Assembly: GCA_031276785.1 (NCBI GenBank)
Contig: JAISMK010000039.1
Span: 1 to 48,745 of the forward strand
Source of the DNA: Desulfovibrio sp.
GTDB taxonomy: Bacteria; Desulfobacterota; Desulfovibrionia; Desulfovibrionales; Desulfovibrionaceae
DNA length: 48,745 nucleotides
Direction: 5' to 3'
Below the pieces are notes generated by a model. It was not told the origin of the DNA, ran no database searches, and saw nothing but the letters and a program-made list of their open reading frames with translations. The stretch's first letter is position 1, and the number at the start of each line of letters is the position of its first letter. Of the stretch, positions 1-9,301 are shown piece by piece. The translations under genes and the position numbers were made by a program.

Positions 1-115
1 GCCGGGCTTTAAGCCCGGCGCGCCGCTGCAGGCGGCGGAGCAAGCCGAAAACCACGCTTTTCGGCGCAGCGATCTTACCACTTAAAACGCAGTTTTAAGT
101 GGTACATGGTACTAG
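1..115 (-). repeat. Family C element (165-bp type), truncated by window edge
   Basis: Matches 1388-1552, 4827-4991 and 38513-38677; ends ggtactag. Confidence 0.9.
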
Positions 116-156
116 AGCATGCGTAGCAGGAGCCGCCGGGGCATTTCCGTTGCCGT

Positions 157-702
157 TCATGCTTCCCGGTCTGCTCTTTCCCCTCTCTTTTCCCACTCCC
201 GCCAGCGGGAGAACGGATGCTCCACCAGGCTGCTGTTGGCGTAGCGGAGGAGATCGCTGACCTCCCGTCCAGCCCAGGGCGGTTTGGACACGATCTGATC
301 CTCGCTTTCCACCTCAACCTCCGCCACCACCAGCCCCTGGTTTTCTCCCAGGAACTCGTCCACTTCCCAGATAAGGCCGGAATAAGGCAGGCGGTAGCGG
401 ATTTTTTCAATCAGGGGTTTTTCCGCCATCTCGCGCAAGAGATCCCCGGCATCTCCGGATGGGATTTCATATTCGTATTCCATACGGACAATGCCCCGCG
501 TTTCGCCCTTGACCGCCAGGAACCCCCGCTCCCCGGCCAGACGCACCCGCACCAGACGGGCGGGGAGCCGGCACAGATAGCCCTGGCGGTACGGGACGCC
601 TGCCGCCCCCTGCTTCCAGGCCGCGCCGGACACCAGAAACTTCCTCTCCTTTTCCAGGCCCACGGCTCGCTCCTTTATTTTGGCACCGCTCCAAGTTGAC
701 AT
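157..702 (-). CDS. CYTH domain protein (triphosphate tunnel family)
   Basis: N-terminal ExExERKFLV-like motif (LEKERKFLV), alternating E/K/R strands (VRVRL, EYEYEIP, AEVEVES). Start placed at MSTWSG (702) rather than the ORF-track start. Confidence 0.8.
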   Translation of the reverse strand: MSTWSGAKIKERAVGLEKERKFLVSGAAWKQGAAGVPYRQGYLCRLPARLVRVRLAGERGFLAVKGETRGIVRMEYEYEIPSGDAGDLLREMAEKPLIEKIRYRLPYSGLIWEVDEFLGENQGLVVAEVEVESEDQIVSKPPWAGREVSDLLRYANSSLVEHPFSRWREWEKRGERADREA

Positions 703-850
703 ATCCGCCAATTTATTCCATATTCCGGCCCCATCTTGATGATGAGGCAACCTGTAGATTCGGGCATCCCCCGCCCTCCGCGGTGCCGGCCGTCAATGTC
801 CCGGCTGGCGTTACGCCCCCGGCGGCGGGAGCCTGTCCAAGGAGAAAAAA

Positions 851-1267
851 ATGGCCTGGACCTATGAACGGCTGCAAATCGGCGACAAGGACAGCATCAG
901 CAAAACCATCAGCGACGAAGTGGTCAGAAAATTCGCGGATGTCAGCAATGACCATAACCCGTTGCATCTGGACGAGGCTTTCGCCAAAACAACATCCTTC
1001 GGCCGGCGCATCGCCCACGGCATGATCAGCGCCGGCCTCATCAGCGCCGTGCTGGGATCGCGCCTTCCCGGCATGGGAACTGTCTATATAACCCAGTCCC
1101 TGAAATTCCGCCGCCCGGTGTTTCTGGATGATACCCTGACCGCCTGGGCTGAAGTGCGGGAAAAAATCGACGCCAAAAAGCGCGTTGTCCTGAACACCTG
1201 GGTGGAAAACCAGAATGGAGACACGGTGGTGGAGGGTGAAGCCCTGGTGCTTTTTGATGTTGACTGA
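851..1267 (+). CDS. MaoC-like (R)-specific enoyl-CoA hydratase/dehydratase
   Basis: Hot-dog fold hydratase motif FADVSNDHNPLHLDEAFAKTTSFGRRIAHGM; SD-like aaggag upstream. Confidence 0.9.
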   Translation: MAWTYERLQIGDKDSISKTISDEVVRKFADVSNDHNPLHLDEAFAKTTSFGRRIAHGMISAGLISAVLGSRLPGMGTVYITQSLKFRRPVFLDDTLTAWAEVREKIDAKKRVVLNTWVENQNGDTVVEGEALVLFDVD

Positions 1268-1390
1268 TTGCCGCGGAAATCAGCAACAGCGGCCGCAAGG
1301 CCGACGCGCCGCCGCCAGCCCTTGAGGCGCAGGCAAAACCGCGTTTCGCCGTAAAGCGCCGAAGGAGAGTTTCAAAAGCAAAATGTTCTA
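1268..1390 (+). repeat. Family B element (partial at 5' end)
   Basis: Shares ttgaggcgcaggc(a/g)aaaccgc..ttcgccgtaaagcgccgaagg..gtttcaaaagcaaaatg.tctag with 4701-4829. Confidence 0.8.
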
Positions 1391-1552
1391 GCGCCATGTA
1401 CCACTTAAAACTGCGTTTTAAGTTGTAAGATCGTTGCGCCGAAAAGCGTAGTTTTCGGCTTGCTCCGCCGCCTGCAGCGGCGCGCCGGGCTTAAAGCCCG
1501 GCGTTAGTACGCTGTAGATTTATCCGCAATTTTAAATGTTACAGCGTACTAG
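1388..1552 (+). repeat. Family C element, 165 bp, CTAG at both ends
   Basis: ctag..catgtaccacttaaaactgcgttttaag...ttacagcgtactag; several internal hairpins. Confidence 0.92.
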
Positions 1553-1599
1553 AGGTTCCCTTACGTCGAACCACTCATCATTCCCTGCCGGACAAGGAT

Positions 1600-1905
1600 C
1601 TACAGGGAGCCGATATAAGCTATCACCAGATCCCGTTCCTCGCGGGGGAGTTTCCGGGCAGCGTCCTGCATGGGTTTTCCCGCCGGGCCGCCAAGGGTTC
1701 CGGCGGCATAGCCCTCCAGCCGGACCCGCAGGGCATCCGCCGCCATGCCCTTAAGCGGGGCGCTGCCGCCGGGGGTCAGCCTGCCGTCCCGGCCGTGGCA
1801 GCCGCCGCACCGCTTTTTATACGGGGCGGCCCCGTCGTTTGCCAGAACAGCGGACCCGGCCGCCCAGAAAAGACAACAACAGAGCAAGACAAGAAAACGT
1901 TTCAT
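1600..1905 (-). CDS. Small periplasmic c-type cytochrome (c553-like)
   Basis: Signal peptide MKRFLVLLCCCLFWAAGSAVLA, single CGGCH haem motif, C-terminal helix LVIAYIGSL. Start at 1905 inside the longer ORF. Confidence 0.85.
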   Translation of the reverse strand: MKRFLVLLCCCLFWAAGSAVLANDGAAPYKKRCGGCHGRDGRLTPGGSAPLKGMAADALRVRLEGYAAGTLGGPAGKPMQDAARKLPREERDLVIAYIGSL

Positions 1906-2241
1906 GGCAATCCCTTTGATATTACGCATCAATCTTTTTTTAGCTACGCCCGGTCCAGGGTTTGAATGAGCCGACCAATTACGCTTTAGGCCGCCGCGGC
2001 GGGGGGCGCGGCGGGCGAAGGCAATCTCGCGCCAGGGATCCATTATCCCATTTTCAAAGGCCAATTGCCACACCTTTTCCCGGTAGCGTTCCGCCCTCTG
2101 CCGGCCGGCAAAGCCGCCCGGCCATTTTGGCCTTTTCTTTCAGCCTGGTTTCAGTGTATAATATCACAATATTTACCGGGCCTGCCGCTATGCCCGGCCC
2201 GCAGCATCTTATCTAAAAATTGCTGAACATTCAGGCAAAAA

Positions 2242-3102
2242 ATGCCAGAACGCATGGAACGCCTCAGCCTGGGCATATCCCCCTGTCCCAACGACACCTT
2301 CATTTTCCATGCCCTTCTGTACGGCCGGGTGCCCGGCCTTCCCGGCCTTTCCCCGCGCCTGGGCGATGTGCAGGAATTGAACACCCTGGCCTGCTCCGGC
2401 GCTCTGGCGGCGACCAAGCTCTCCCTGGCCGCCCTGGTCCACGCCCTGGATCGCTATGTGATTCTGGATGCGGGCGCGGCCCTCGGCCGGGGCTGCGGTC
2501 CCCTGGTGGTCAGCCGCCTCCCCTTGTCCCGGGAGGAATGGCGGAAGGCATCCCTTGCCATCCCCGGCCGCCTGACCACGGCCAACGCCCTGCTGACCCT
2601 GACGGACGCCTTTCACGGGCTCCGCCTGGAGATGCCCTTCCAGGCCGTCATTCCGGCTGTGGCGGAAGCAAGGGCGGACCTTGGGGCCATCATCCACGAA
2701 GGCCGCTTCACCTATGCCGCCCGGGGGCTGCTACCGGCTCTGGACCTGGGCCTCTGGTGGGAGGAGAACACCGGCCTGCCCCTGCCTCTGGGGGTTATCG
2801 CCGTGCGCCGCGACCTGGGCAGAGACACAGCCCTGCGCCTGGAAGACGCCATCCGCCGCAGCCTGGAACACGCCCGGCGCCATCCCGAAGACAGCCGGGA
2901 CTTTGTGGCGGCCCATGCTCAGGAGATGGATTCTGAAGTCAGGGCGCGGCATATCGCAACTTTTGTCAATGATTTCAGTATGTCACTTGGAGAAGAAGGT
3001 CGCAGGGCCGTCCGCGCCCTGCTGCGGGCCATCGCCACCTCCGCCGGCCTATCCCTTTTTCCCGGGCCGATGTTCGCATCAGAGCTGCGCTCCGGGGAAT
3101 AA
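2242..3102 (+). CDS. mqnD: 1,4-dihydroxy-6-naphthoate synthase, menaquinone futalosine pathway
   Basis: GISPCPNDTFIFHALL N-terminus and DVQELNTLACSGALAATKLS, typical of MqnD. Confidence 0.88.
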   Translation: MPERMERLSLGISPCPNDTFIFHALLYGRVPGLPGLSPRLGDVQELNTLACSGALAATKLSLAALVHALDRYVILDAGAALGRGCGPLVVSRLPLSREEWRKASLAIPGRLTTANALLTLTDAFHGLRLEMPFQAVIPAVAEARADLGAIIHEGRFTYAARGLLPALDLGLWWEENTGLPLPLGVIAVRRDLGRDTALRLEDAIRRSLEHARRHPEDSRDFVAAHAQEMDSEVRARHIATFVNDFSMSLGEEGRRAVRALLRAIATSAGLSLFPGPMFASELRSGE

Positions 3103-3201
3103 AGAAAACCGGAATTCCGCCGATGAGGAAAAGGCGAGAAGGCCGCGGCCGGAAGGGAAAAGGCGCGGCTTTCCTCCGGATTACAAGTGGGGAGTTGTAT
3201 A

Positions 3202-3837
3202 ATGAAATCGCGGACCATCTGCCTGCGGCTCTGCGCCCTGATCGTCCTGGCCATGAGCGTTGTCCTGGGCGCCTGCGCCTCGCTGGACGTTCCCCTGGCC
3301 AAAGCGCCGCCTTTGTATAGTCAGGAAAAAATCCAGGCGGCGGACCACTGGGACAATATCGCCGACGCAGTGGCCCGGCGCGTCCAAAAAACCCTGGAAG
3401 ACCGGCCGGATCTGGTCAACAGGCCAATTTATGTGCGGCCTCCGGTCAACGACCGGCAGTTCTCCCGCGCCTTCCACAGGCTGCTCTCCAGCCGCCTGGT
3501 ATCCAAAGGCATGCAGGTTTCCGGGCAGTATGAGCCGGATGCCATGCAACTGGAATACGAGGTGCAAATTATCCAGTTTGCCGGCGGACGGCGACAATGG
3601 CTGCCGGGCTTCGCCTCTCTGGGCCTTGGCCTGCTCAACGCCTTTGGCGCCGGATACAGTCTGGCTCCCTGTCAGGAAATCATCATCAATACCCGCATCC
3701 TGCACAACAACCGCTATGCCATGCACCTTTCCCATGTCGCCTACATCAACGAGGACGACCAGAGCCTGTACGGCAATTCGCTCTCCCAGGACTCTCTGGC
3801 CGGGGTCACGCGCCGCGTCCCCCTTGTCGCCCGCTGA
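3202..3837 (+). CDS. Putative lipoprotein of unknown function
   Basis: Lipobox VLGACAS; immediately upstream of a FlgO-like lipoprotein. Confidence 0.7.
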   Translation: MKSRTICLRLCALIVLAMSVVLGACASLDVPLAKAPPLYSQEKIQAADHWDNIADAVARRVQKTLEDRPDLVNRPIYVRPPVNDRQFSRAFHRLLSSRLVSKGMQVSGQYEPDAMQLEYEVQIIQFAGGRRQWLPGFASLGLGLLNAFGAGYSLAPCQEIIINTRILHNNRYAMHLSHVAYINEDDQSLYGNSLSQDSLAGVTRRVPLVAR

Positions 3838-3851
3838 TCCGGAGAACCCCG

Positions 3852-4703
3852 ATGCCCATCCGCAGCAAGCAGAAACCGGTTCCGGCCCCGCGGCCCGACA
3901 GCCCGACCCGGCCGGCGTTTCTTTTTTTTCCGCTTTTTCTTCTTTTATTCTGCCTTGCGGCCTGCGCCGGATCCTCCGGACAGCCGGCCCCCCTGCCCTA
4001 CGACATGCCCGTGGATCCACCGGACGGCGCTAACTTGCTGACCGCCAACACTTACGCCGGGGATGCCCTGTCCAGCATGCTCCTGCAGCGCGTGGACATG
4101 GGCAGCGGCATCCTGGCAACCTCTCTGGTCCGCCTGGACACTCTGGACGACACTTCCTCCTTCGGCCGCCTGGCCGGGCAGCAGATCGCCTCGCGTATCG
4201 CCCAGCACGGCTTTCTGGTGCTGGATGTACGCCTGACCCACGCCCTGACTGTCAGCAAAGAGGGAGAATTCATGCTCTCCCGGGATATGGGCCGCCTGCT
4301 CGCCGCCGAGTATAACGCCCATGCGGTTCTGGTGGGCACCTATTCCCCATCGGGCAACAAGATCTTTGTCTCGGCCCGGGTTCTGCGCCTGGCGGACGGA
4401 GCCGCCCTGGCCGCCTACGAATACCACCTCCCCTACGACAGCGATGCGGCCTCCCTGCTTGCCAAATCCGGCATCGCCGCGGCCGATGCCGTCTGGCGCC
4501 GGTACACCGCCCGGGGACAGGCCTTTGCCGCCCAGCCGGCCGCCCCTCCCCGCGCCGCCCAAGCGGCGGGCCATGCCGCCCGAAACCCCGCTGCTCCCGC
4601 CCCGTCCGCTCCCCGTCCCGCCATCTCCGGCGGATCCGCCGCAGGCGCCCCCCTGCCGGAACAAACCCCCCTGCGTAGCGGGGGAAAACGGATTCAGCCC
4701 TAG
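3852..4703 (+). CDS. FlgO-domain-like outer-membrane lipoprotein
   Basis: Lipobox CLAACAGS; ILATSLVRLDTLDDTSSFGRLAGQQIASRIAQHGFLVLDVRL...LSRDMGRLLAAEYNAHAVLVGTYS resembles the FlgO domain. Stop TAG lies in the repeat at 4701. Confidence 0.7.
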   Translation: MPIRSKQKPVPAPRPDSPTRPAFLFFPLFLLLFCLAACAGSSGQPAPLPYDMPVDPPDGANLLTANTYAGDALSSMLLQRVDMGSGILATSLVRLDTLDDTSSFGRLAGQQIASRIAQHGFLVLDVRLTHALTVSKEGEFMLSRDMGRLLAAEYNAHAVLVGTYSPSGNKIFVSARVLRLADGAALAAYEYHLPYDSDAASLLAKSGIAAADAVWRRYTARGQAFAAQPAAPPRAAQAAGHAARNPAAPAPSAPRPAISGGSAAGAPLPEQTPLRSGGKRIQP

Positions 4704-4829
4704 AGCAATTTCACTTTGAAATTGCTCTGGCGGCGGGGCGGATGCACCGCCGCCCGCCCATGAGGCGCAGGCGAAACCGCGGTTCGCCGTAAAGCGCCGA
4801 AGGGAGCGTTTCAAAAGCAAAATGATCTA
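4701..4829 (+). repeat. Family B element, TAGAGCA...TGATCTA ends
   Basis: Second copy at 1268-1390; abuts family C by a shared CTAG. Confidence 0.85.
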
Positions 4830-4991
4830 GCACGCTGTAACATTTAAAATTGCGGATAAATTTACAGCGTACTAACGCCGGGCTTTAAGCCCGGCGCGCC
4901 GCTGCAGGCGGCGGAGCAAGCCGAAAACCACGCTTTTCGGCGCAACGATCTTACCACTTCAAACGCAGTTTTAAGTGGTATATGGTACTAG
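4827..4991 (-). repeat. Family C element, 165 bp, CTAG at both ends
   Basis: Reverse-orientation copy of 1388-1552. Confidence 0.92.
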
Positions 4992-5115
4992 ACCTGTTCA
5001 ACTTTGAAAAAGTTGGACCGCTCTGCAAGGATTTGCCTACGAATCCTTGCCGTGAGATGGTTGCAGTCGAGCTTTGCCAGCCGCCAAGCAAGCATTTCAA
5101 GCGTAAAATGCTCTG
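4989..5115 (+). repeat. Family A element (three-hairpin type)
   Basis: ttcaactttgaaaaagttggaccgctctgcaaggatttgcc...caagcatttcaagcgtaaaatgctct. Confidence 0.9.
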
Positions 5116-5322
5116 GAACAATCCCCCTGGCGGCAATCCCGCGACCGGAATTTGCAGACAAATTCCGATGCCGGACCTCCCCTTGACGCCGGAAGCAATC
5201 CCCTGCATACTAAAAAATGATGAGCGGCGGGACCATCGCGCCACAGCCTTCGGCCGGAGACTCCGGAAGAAAAGGTTGGCGCGCGGCTGCCGGTCTCCTT
5301 CCCCTTCCCGGCCATGTCCGCA

Positions 5323-5420
5323 TAGAGCGGTTCACTAATGAAACGAGTGAACTGCTCCGCGAAAGGAGCAAGCGGGCTTAATCCGCCGTAAGTGAACTGC
5401 TTCAAGCGTTAATTGCTCTA
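5323..5420 (+). repeat. TAGAGC...GCTCTA element variant (A/B-related)
   Basis: tagagcggttcactaatgaaacgagtgaactgctc...gcgttaattgctcta; left hairpin resembles that at 11920. Confidence 0.75.
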
Positions 5421-5500
5421 ATGTCTCCGACCGGCCGGCCCCGGCGCGAAGAAAATCTCGGGAAAACCCCCTGTTTTTACGCCGGCCGCAGGGAATGCCC

Positions 5501-6217
5501 ATGCGCAAAGAGCAAATCTACATTCTGGGCCAGGACAACACGGCCACGCTTTGCAAGCTGCGCTTCGTTTCCGAAGGCTTTGCGGTTTCCGTTTTTTCCT
5601 CGCTCGGAGAATTGCTGGCGCGCATGGAAAAAGACCGGCCCGATCTGGTGTTCAACTGTGAATACAGGGGAAGCGACGGCGTGGAGTTCTGCCTGCGCGT
5701 CAGAGAAAAAACAAACGCCCTGATAATCCTGATGGGCAAAAACCTGTCGGATATGGATGTCATCGGCGCCCTGAGGCTGGGCGCGGACATCTGCCTGCCT
5801 GACAACATCAGCACCAGCCTGCTCCTTGCCCAGGTCCACGCCTGTTTCCGGCGCGACAGGCTGACCCTGCAGAACAGCGAAAAAGAGAAGGAACGCGCGA
5901 CAGGCTACCTCATTGATACTCCGCAGTTGAAAATCGATACCGGCAGCCGTTCGGTAATCCTCAATTACGCGCCGGTGCCGCTCACCGCGCGGGAGTTCGA
6001 CATCCTGGCCCTGCTGGCGGCCCATCCCAACCAGGTCTTCTATACCAAACAGATCTTTCACAGCGTCTGGGACGCGGACAGCATCCTCAGCGGCGACGAC
6101 CGGCCGGTATATGTTCATATCAGCAACTTGCGCAAAAAAATTGAGCCGGACCCCCTGAACCCCACCTTTATCATCACCCTGCGCGGAGTGGGCTACAAGT
6201 TCCAGCCTCCGGGATAA
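5501..6217 (+). CDS. OmpR/PhoB-type regulator with degenerate receiver domain
   Basis: C-terminal winged helix (PLTAREFDILALLAAHPNQVFYTKQIFHSVW...VYVHISNLRKKIEPDP...FIITLRGVGYKF); receiver fold present but canonical Asp, Thr and Lys not conserved. Confidence 0.85.
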   Translation: MRKEQIYILGQDNTATLCKLRFVSEGFAVSVFSSLGELLARMEKDRPDLVFNCEYRGSDGVEFCLRVREKTNALIILMGKNLSDMDVIGALRLGADICLPDNISTSLLLAQVHACFRRDRLTLQNSEKEKERATGYLIDTPQLKIDTGSRSVILNYAPVPLTAREFDILALLAAHPNQVFYTKQIFHSVWDADSILSGDDRPVYVHISNLRKKIEPDPLNPTFIITLRGVGYKFQPPG

Positions 6218-6442
6218 AACCAGCGTCCGGAACGACGTAAAAGGCCCGCCGCCCTTCCTCCTCTGCCTTGGCCCCCGGCCGGGTCTTTTCCCGGAATCAA
6301 AGCGAAAAATCAGAAAAACCAGATCGTTAACAATCTTTAGTGAAATATTGAACAACCTTTAAAGGAACTTTAAGGATTGTCTGCTAGCAGTATAGCCGAA
6401 AAGCCGCTTTCGGCTCAACCCCCTGCTTCGGAGGACATCCCC

Positions 6443-7273
6443 ATGTACAACAGACGCTACACTGGCAAGATCAAACTGGCTGTGCTCGACACGGCGGGAA
6501 CCTTTTGCGACGGTCCGCAGGATTTGCGCAGCCGTTGGCCTGAGGACGACCTTCGCGGTTGTAAAGCCCCTGTCGTCCCCTTTTACAACACGCTGAAAAA
6601 TCACAATATTGTTGTGGATTGGGCGGTTATACGCAAGCCCATGGGCAATTTCAAGCCCACCCACCTGCGCCTGCTGCTGGAACTGCCCGAAGTGCAGGAG
6701 CAGTACATCAAGGAATTCGGCCATTCGTATACAGAGGAAGAGTTTGAAATGCTGCTGGCCGAGTTCCGCGGCATGATGAGCAAGTATATCGTTGACGACG
6801 ATCTGGCCAAGCCCGTCGAAGGAGCGCAGGAGTGCATCCTCAAGCTCCGGGATGCTGGAATCCTGGTCGGCTGTGATACCGGCTACTACAACGACGACTC
6901 TCTCATGCTCAACAAGAAGCTGGAAGAGAAGTACGGCATTCATTTCGACGTGACCACCAACTCGGAGATCGTGCCCGGCCGCCCGAGCCCCTTCATGGTC
7001 TACGACTGCATGAAAAAGACCCGTACCGATGTCTTTGAATCCGTTGTCAAAATCGACGACACCGCCGCCGGCATGATCTGCGGCAACAACGCGGGCTGCT
7101 GGACCATCGCCCTCTATGCCTCGGGCAGCAACGACTATGATACCCTCGCGGCTTCCAAGCCGGATTTCCTGGTGCCTTCCGTGGCCTATGTCCCGGAGAT
7201 TATCTTCGGCCAGATCGAACCCCGCCTGCGGAGAGGGGAACGTCCCGGCCAGGGCATTCTGGAATCCATCTAA
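6443..7273 (+). CDS. HAD-superfamily phosphonatase-like hydrolase (PhnX-related)
   Basis: LDTAGT nucleophile motif, RKPMGNFKPTHLR (Schiff-base Lys context), CDTGY, PGRPSPFM, KIDDTAAGMICGNNAGCWTIAL. SD ggagg upstream of ATG 6443. Confidence 0.8.
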   Translation: MYNRRYTGKIKLAVLDTAGTFCDGPQDLRSRWPEDDLRGCKAPVVPFYNTLKNHNIVVDWAVIRKPMGNFKPTHLRLLLELPEVQEQYIKEFGHSYTEEEFEMLLAEFRGMMSKYIVDDDLAKPVEGAQECILKLRDAGILVGCDTGYYNDDSLMLNKKLEEKYGIHFDVTTNSEIVPGRPSPFMVYDCMKKTRTDVFESVVKIDDTAAGMICGNNAGCWTIALYASGSNDYDTLAASKPDFLVPSVAYVPEIIFGQIEPRLRRGERPGQGILESI

Positions 7274-7301
7274 CGCCGCTGTGCGCGCAAGGCTGCGCCC
7301 T

Positions 7302-7343
7302 GGCCCCTGCCTCTTCCCCGCGTCCCCGGAAGAGGCAGGGGCC
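7302..7343. terminator. Bidirectional terminator-like hairpin between convergent genes
   Basis: Perfect 16-bp stem ggcccctgcctcttcc / ggaagaggcaggggcc with 10-nt loop; only a short TT tract follows. Confidence 0.6.
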
Positions 7344-7376
7344 TTAAGGTATAAACCCCGCCAAAGCAGAAAGGCT

Positions 7377-7949
7377 TTAAGGCGTCCGGATCACGGCCTT
7401 TTCAATGACCACGGGAACCTCAGGAACATTTTCGTGGCTGCCCACGTTCCGCGTCCGGACCCGTTCAATGGCCTCCACCACTTCGCCGCCCTCCACGACC
7501 CTGCCGAAGACGCAATATCCCCATTTGGCCTGCGAGGCGTAGTTCAAAAAAGCGTTGTCCGCGGTATTGATGAAAAACTGGGCCGTGGCGGAGTGCGGGT
7601 CCGGGGTGCGGGCCATGGCAATGGTCAGGCGGAGGTTCTTCAAGCCGTTGTCGGCCTCGTTGCGGATGGCGCCGTGGGTGGGCTTCTGGCGCATCTCCCG
7701 GTCAAAGCCGCCGCCTTGGATCATGAATCCGGCAATGACGCGATGGAAGATGGTCCCGTTGTAAAAACCCTCCTGTACATAGCGCAAAAAATTTTCCACT
7801 GTGGCAGGGGCCTGTTCCCTGTCCAGAGCGACGACTATGAGACCAAGGCTGGTATGCAGTTCCACTGCGGGCTGTTCCGCCTGGGCCCTTGCGGGGCCGG
7901 GCAGCATAAGAGACAGTGCGAACAGGCCGAAAACAAACAGGTGCCTCAT
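7377..7949 (-). CDS. Periplasmic cyclophilin-type peptidyl-prolyl cis-trans isomerase
   Basis: Signal peptide; [52 protein letters not shown]. Confidence 0.93.
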   Translation of the reverse strand: MRHLFVFGLFALSLMLPGPARAQAEQPAVELHTSLGLIVVALDREQAPATVENFLRYVQEGFYNGTIFHRVIAGFMIQGGGFDREMRQKPTHGAIRNEADNGLKNLRLTIAMARTPDPHSATAQFFINTADNAFLNYASQAKWGYCVFGRVVEGGEVVEAIERVRTRNVGSHENVPEVPVVIEKAVIRTP

Positions 7950-8365
7950 GGTCATTCTCCTTGCCGGGAAAAGTCCGGCCACATTCATTGCCCTCCGGAT
8001 GAACTCCTGCCGTACCGGGAGGTACAGCGGACGCAGGCAGGAAAAAACCTGGCGCGCGGATACTCCTTCCGATCCGGCCGCGCCAACGAAAAAGGCTTCC
8101 GCGCCGCCGGCGGCAGCGGAAAAATCCGGTAAAGCCGAGCGCCCCGGATTTCTCGCCCGCTCATAGCGGAAAAATTTCCTCCCGACAATGGGCGGTTCCG
8201 CCCGCCCCGTCCAGGCGGATAAGGGAAAGGCTCCCCTGTTTTTTCCGGGGAAGAAAGACTAACGCCTTTACAAACCGGATACTTTCCTTCTATGTTCAGC
8301 CCCTGCCCCGGCGTTGCCCGCCAAGCCGGACGCCGCACGCACTTTCAGGAGAAAGGGGCCGGATC

Positions 8366-9271
8366 ATGGTACGGCATTTCACAAAAATACGCGATGTTAC
8401 CCGGGAAGAGGCCTGGCGGCTTCTTGACCGGGCCAGATGGATGAAAGACACCCACCACACCGGCACCCTGCTGGCGGGCAAGATTCTGGTGCTGATCTTT
8501 GAGAAAGCCTCCACCCGGACCCGTCTGTCCTTTGAGGTGGGCATCCGCCAGTTGGGCGGGCAGACCATCTTCATGACTCCGGCGGAAAGCCAGCTCGGCC
8601 GCTCCGAGCCGCTGAGGGACACCGCCCGCATCATTTCCCGCTATAACGACGGCATGGTGGTGCGTACTTACGGCCAGGCCACTCTGGATCAACTCATAGC
8701 CTACGGCAGCATTCCAGTGATCAACGCCCTTACGGACGAAGGCCACCCCTGCCAGGTCATGAGCGATCTGCTGACCATCCACGAACGTACGCCGGATTTT
8801 TCCTCCCTCCGGGTAGCCTGGGTGGGCGACGGCAACAATATGGCCAACTCCTGGATAGAGGCCGCCGTCTATTTCCCCTTCCGCCTGACTCTGGCCTGTC
8901 CCGAGGGCTACGATCCCAGCCTGGAACTTCTGGAAGACGCCGGGAAAGCCGGGGCCCGTGTGCGCCTGACCCGCGACCCGGAGGAGGCCCTGGCCGGAGC
9001 CCACTATATCAATACCGACGTCTGGGCATCCATGGGGCAGGAGGAAGAGCGGACCGCCCGGCAGGCCGCCTTTGCCGGCTGGACCATCGACGCGGCCATG
9101 CTGCGTCTGGCCGCCCCCGGAGCCAGATTCATGCACTGCCTGCCAGCCCACAGGGGCGAGGAAGTGAGTGAAGAGGTCTTTGAGGGCCCGGCTTCCATTG
9201 TCTTTGACCAGGCGGAGAATCGCCTGCACATGCAAAAGGCCATTCTGGAGCGGGTCTTTTCCCCCGCCTGA
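8366..9271 (+). CDS. argF: Ornithine carbamoyltransferase
   Basis: FEKASTRTRLSFEVG, LTDEGHPCQ, FMHCLPAHRGEEV. Confidence 0.95.
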   Translation: MVRHFTKIRDVTREEAWRLLDRARWMKDTHHTGTLLAGKILVLIFEKASTRTRLSFEVGIRQLGGQTIFMTPAESQLGRSEPLRDTARIISRYNDGMVVRTYGQATLDQLIAYGSIPVINALTDEGHPCQVMSDLLTIHERTPDFSSLRVAWVGDGNNMANSWIEAAVYFPFRLTLACPEGYDPSLELLEDAGKAGARVRLTRDPEEALAGAHYINTDVWASMGQEEERTARQAAFAGWTIDAAMLRLAAPGARFMHCLPAHRGEEVSEEVFEGPASIVFDQAENRLHMQKAILERVFSPA

Positions 9272-9301
9272 CGTCCCACCCCCAGCCCACAGGAAACCGC
9301 C

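Noticed and set aside
4701-5420. Repeat cluster considered as a CRISPR array
   Set aside because: The units are different palindromic families of about 100-165 bp without regular short repeats and unique spacers, and there are no cas genes.
7116-8132. 338-aa plus-strand ORF overlapping the cyclophilin gene
   Set aside because: Antisense to a clear cyclophilin with signal peptide, and overlaps the end of the HAD hydrolase gene.
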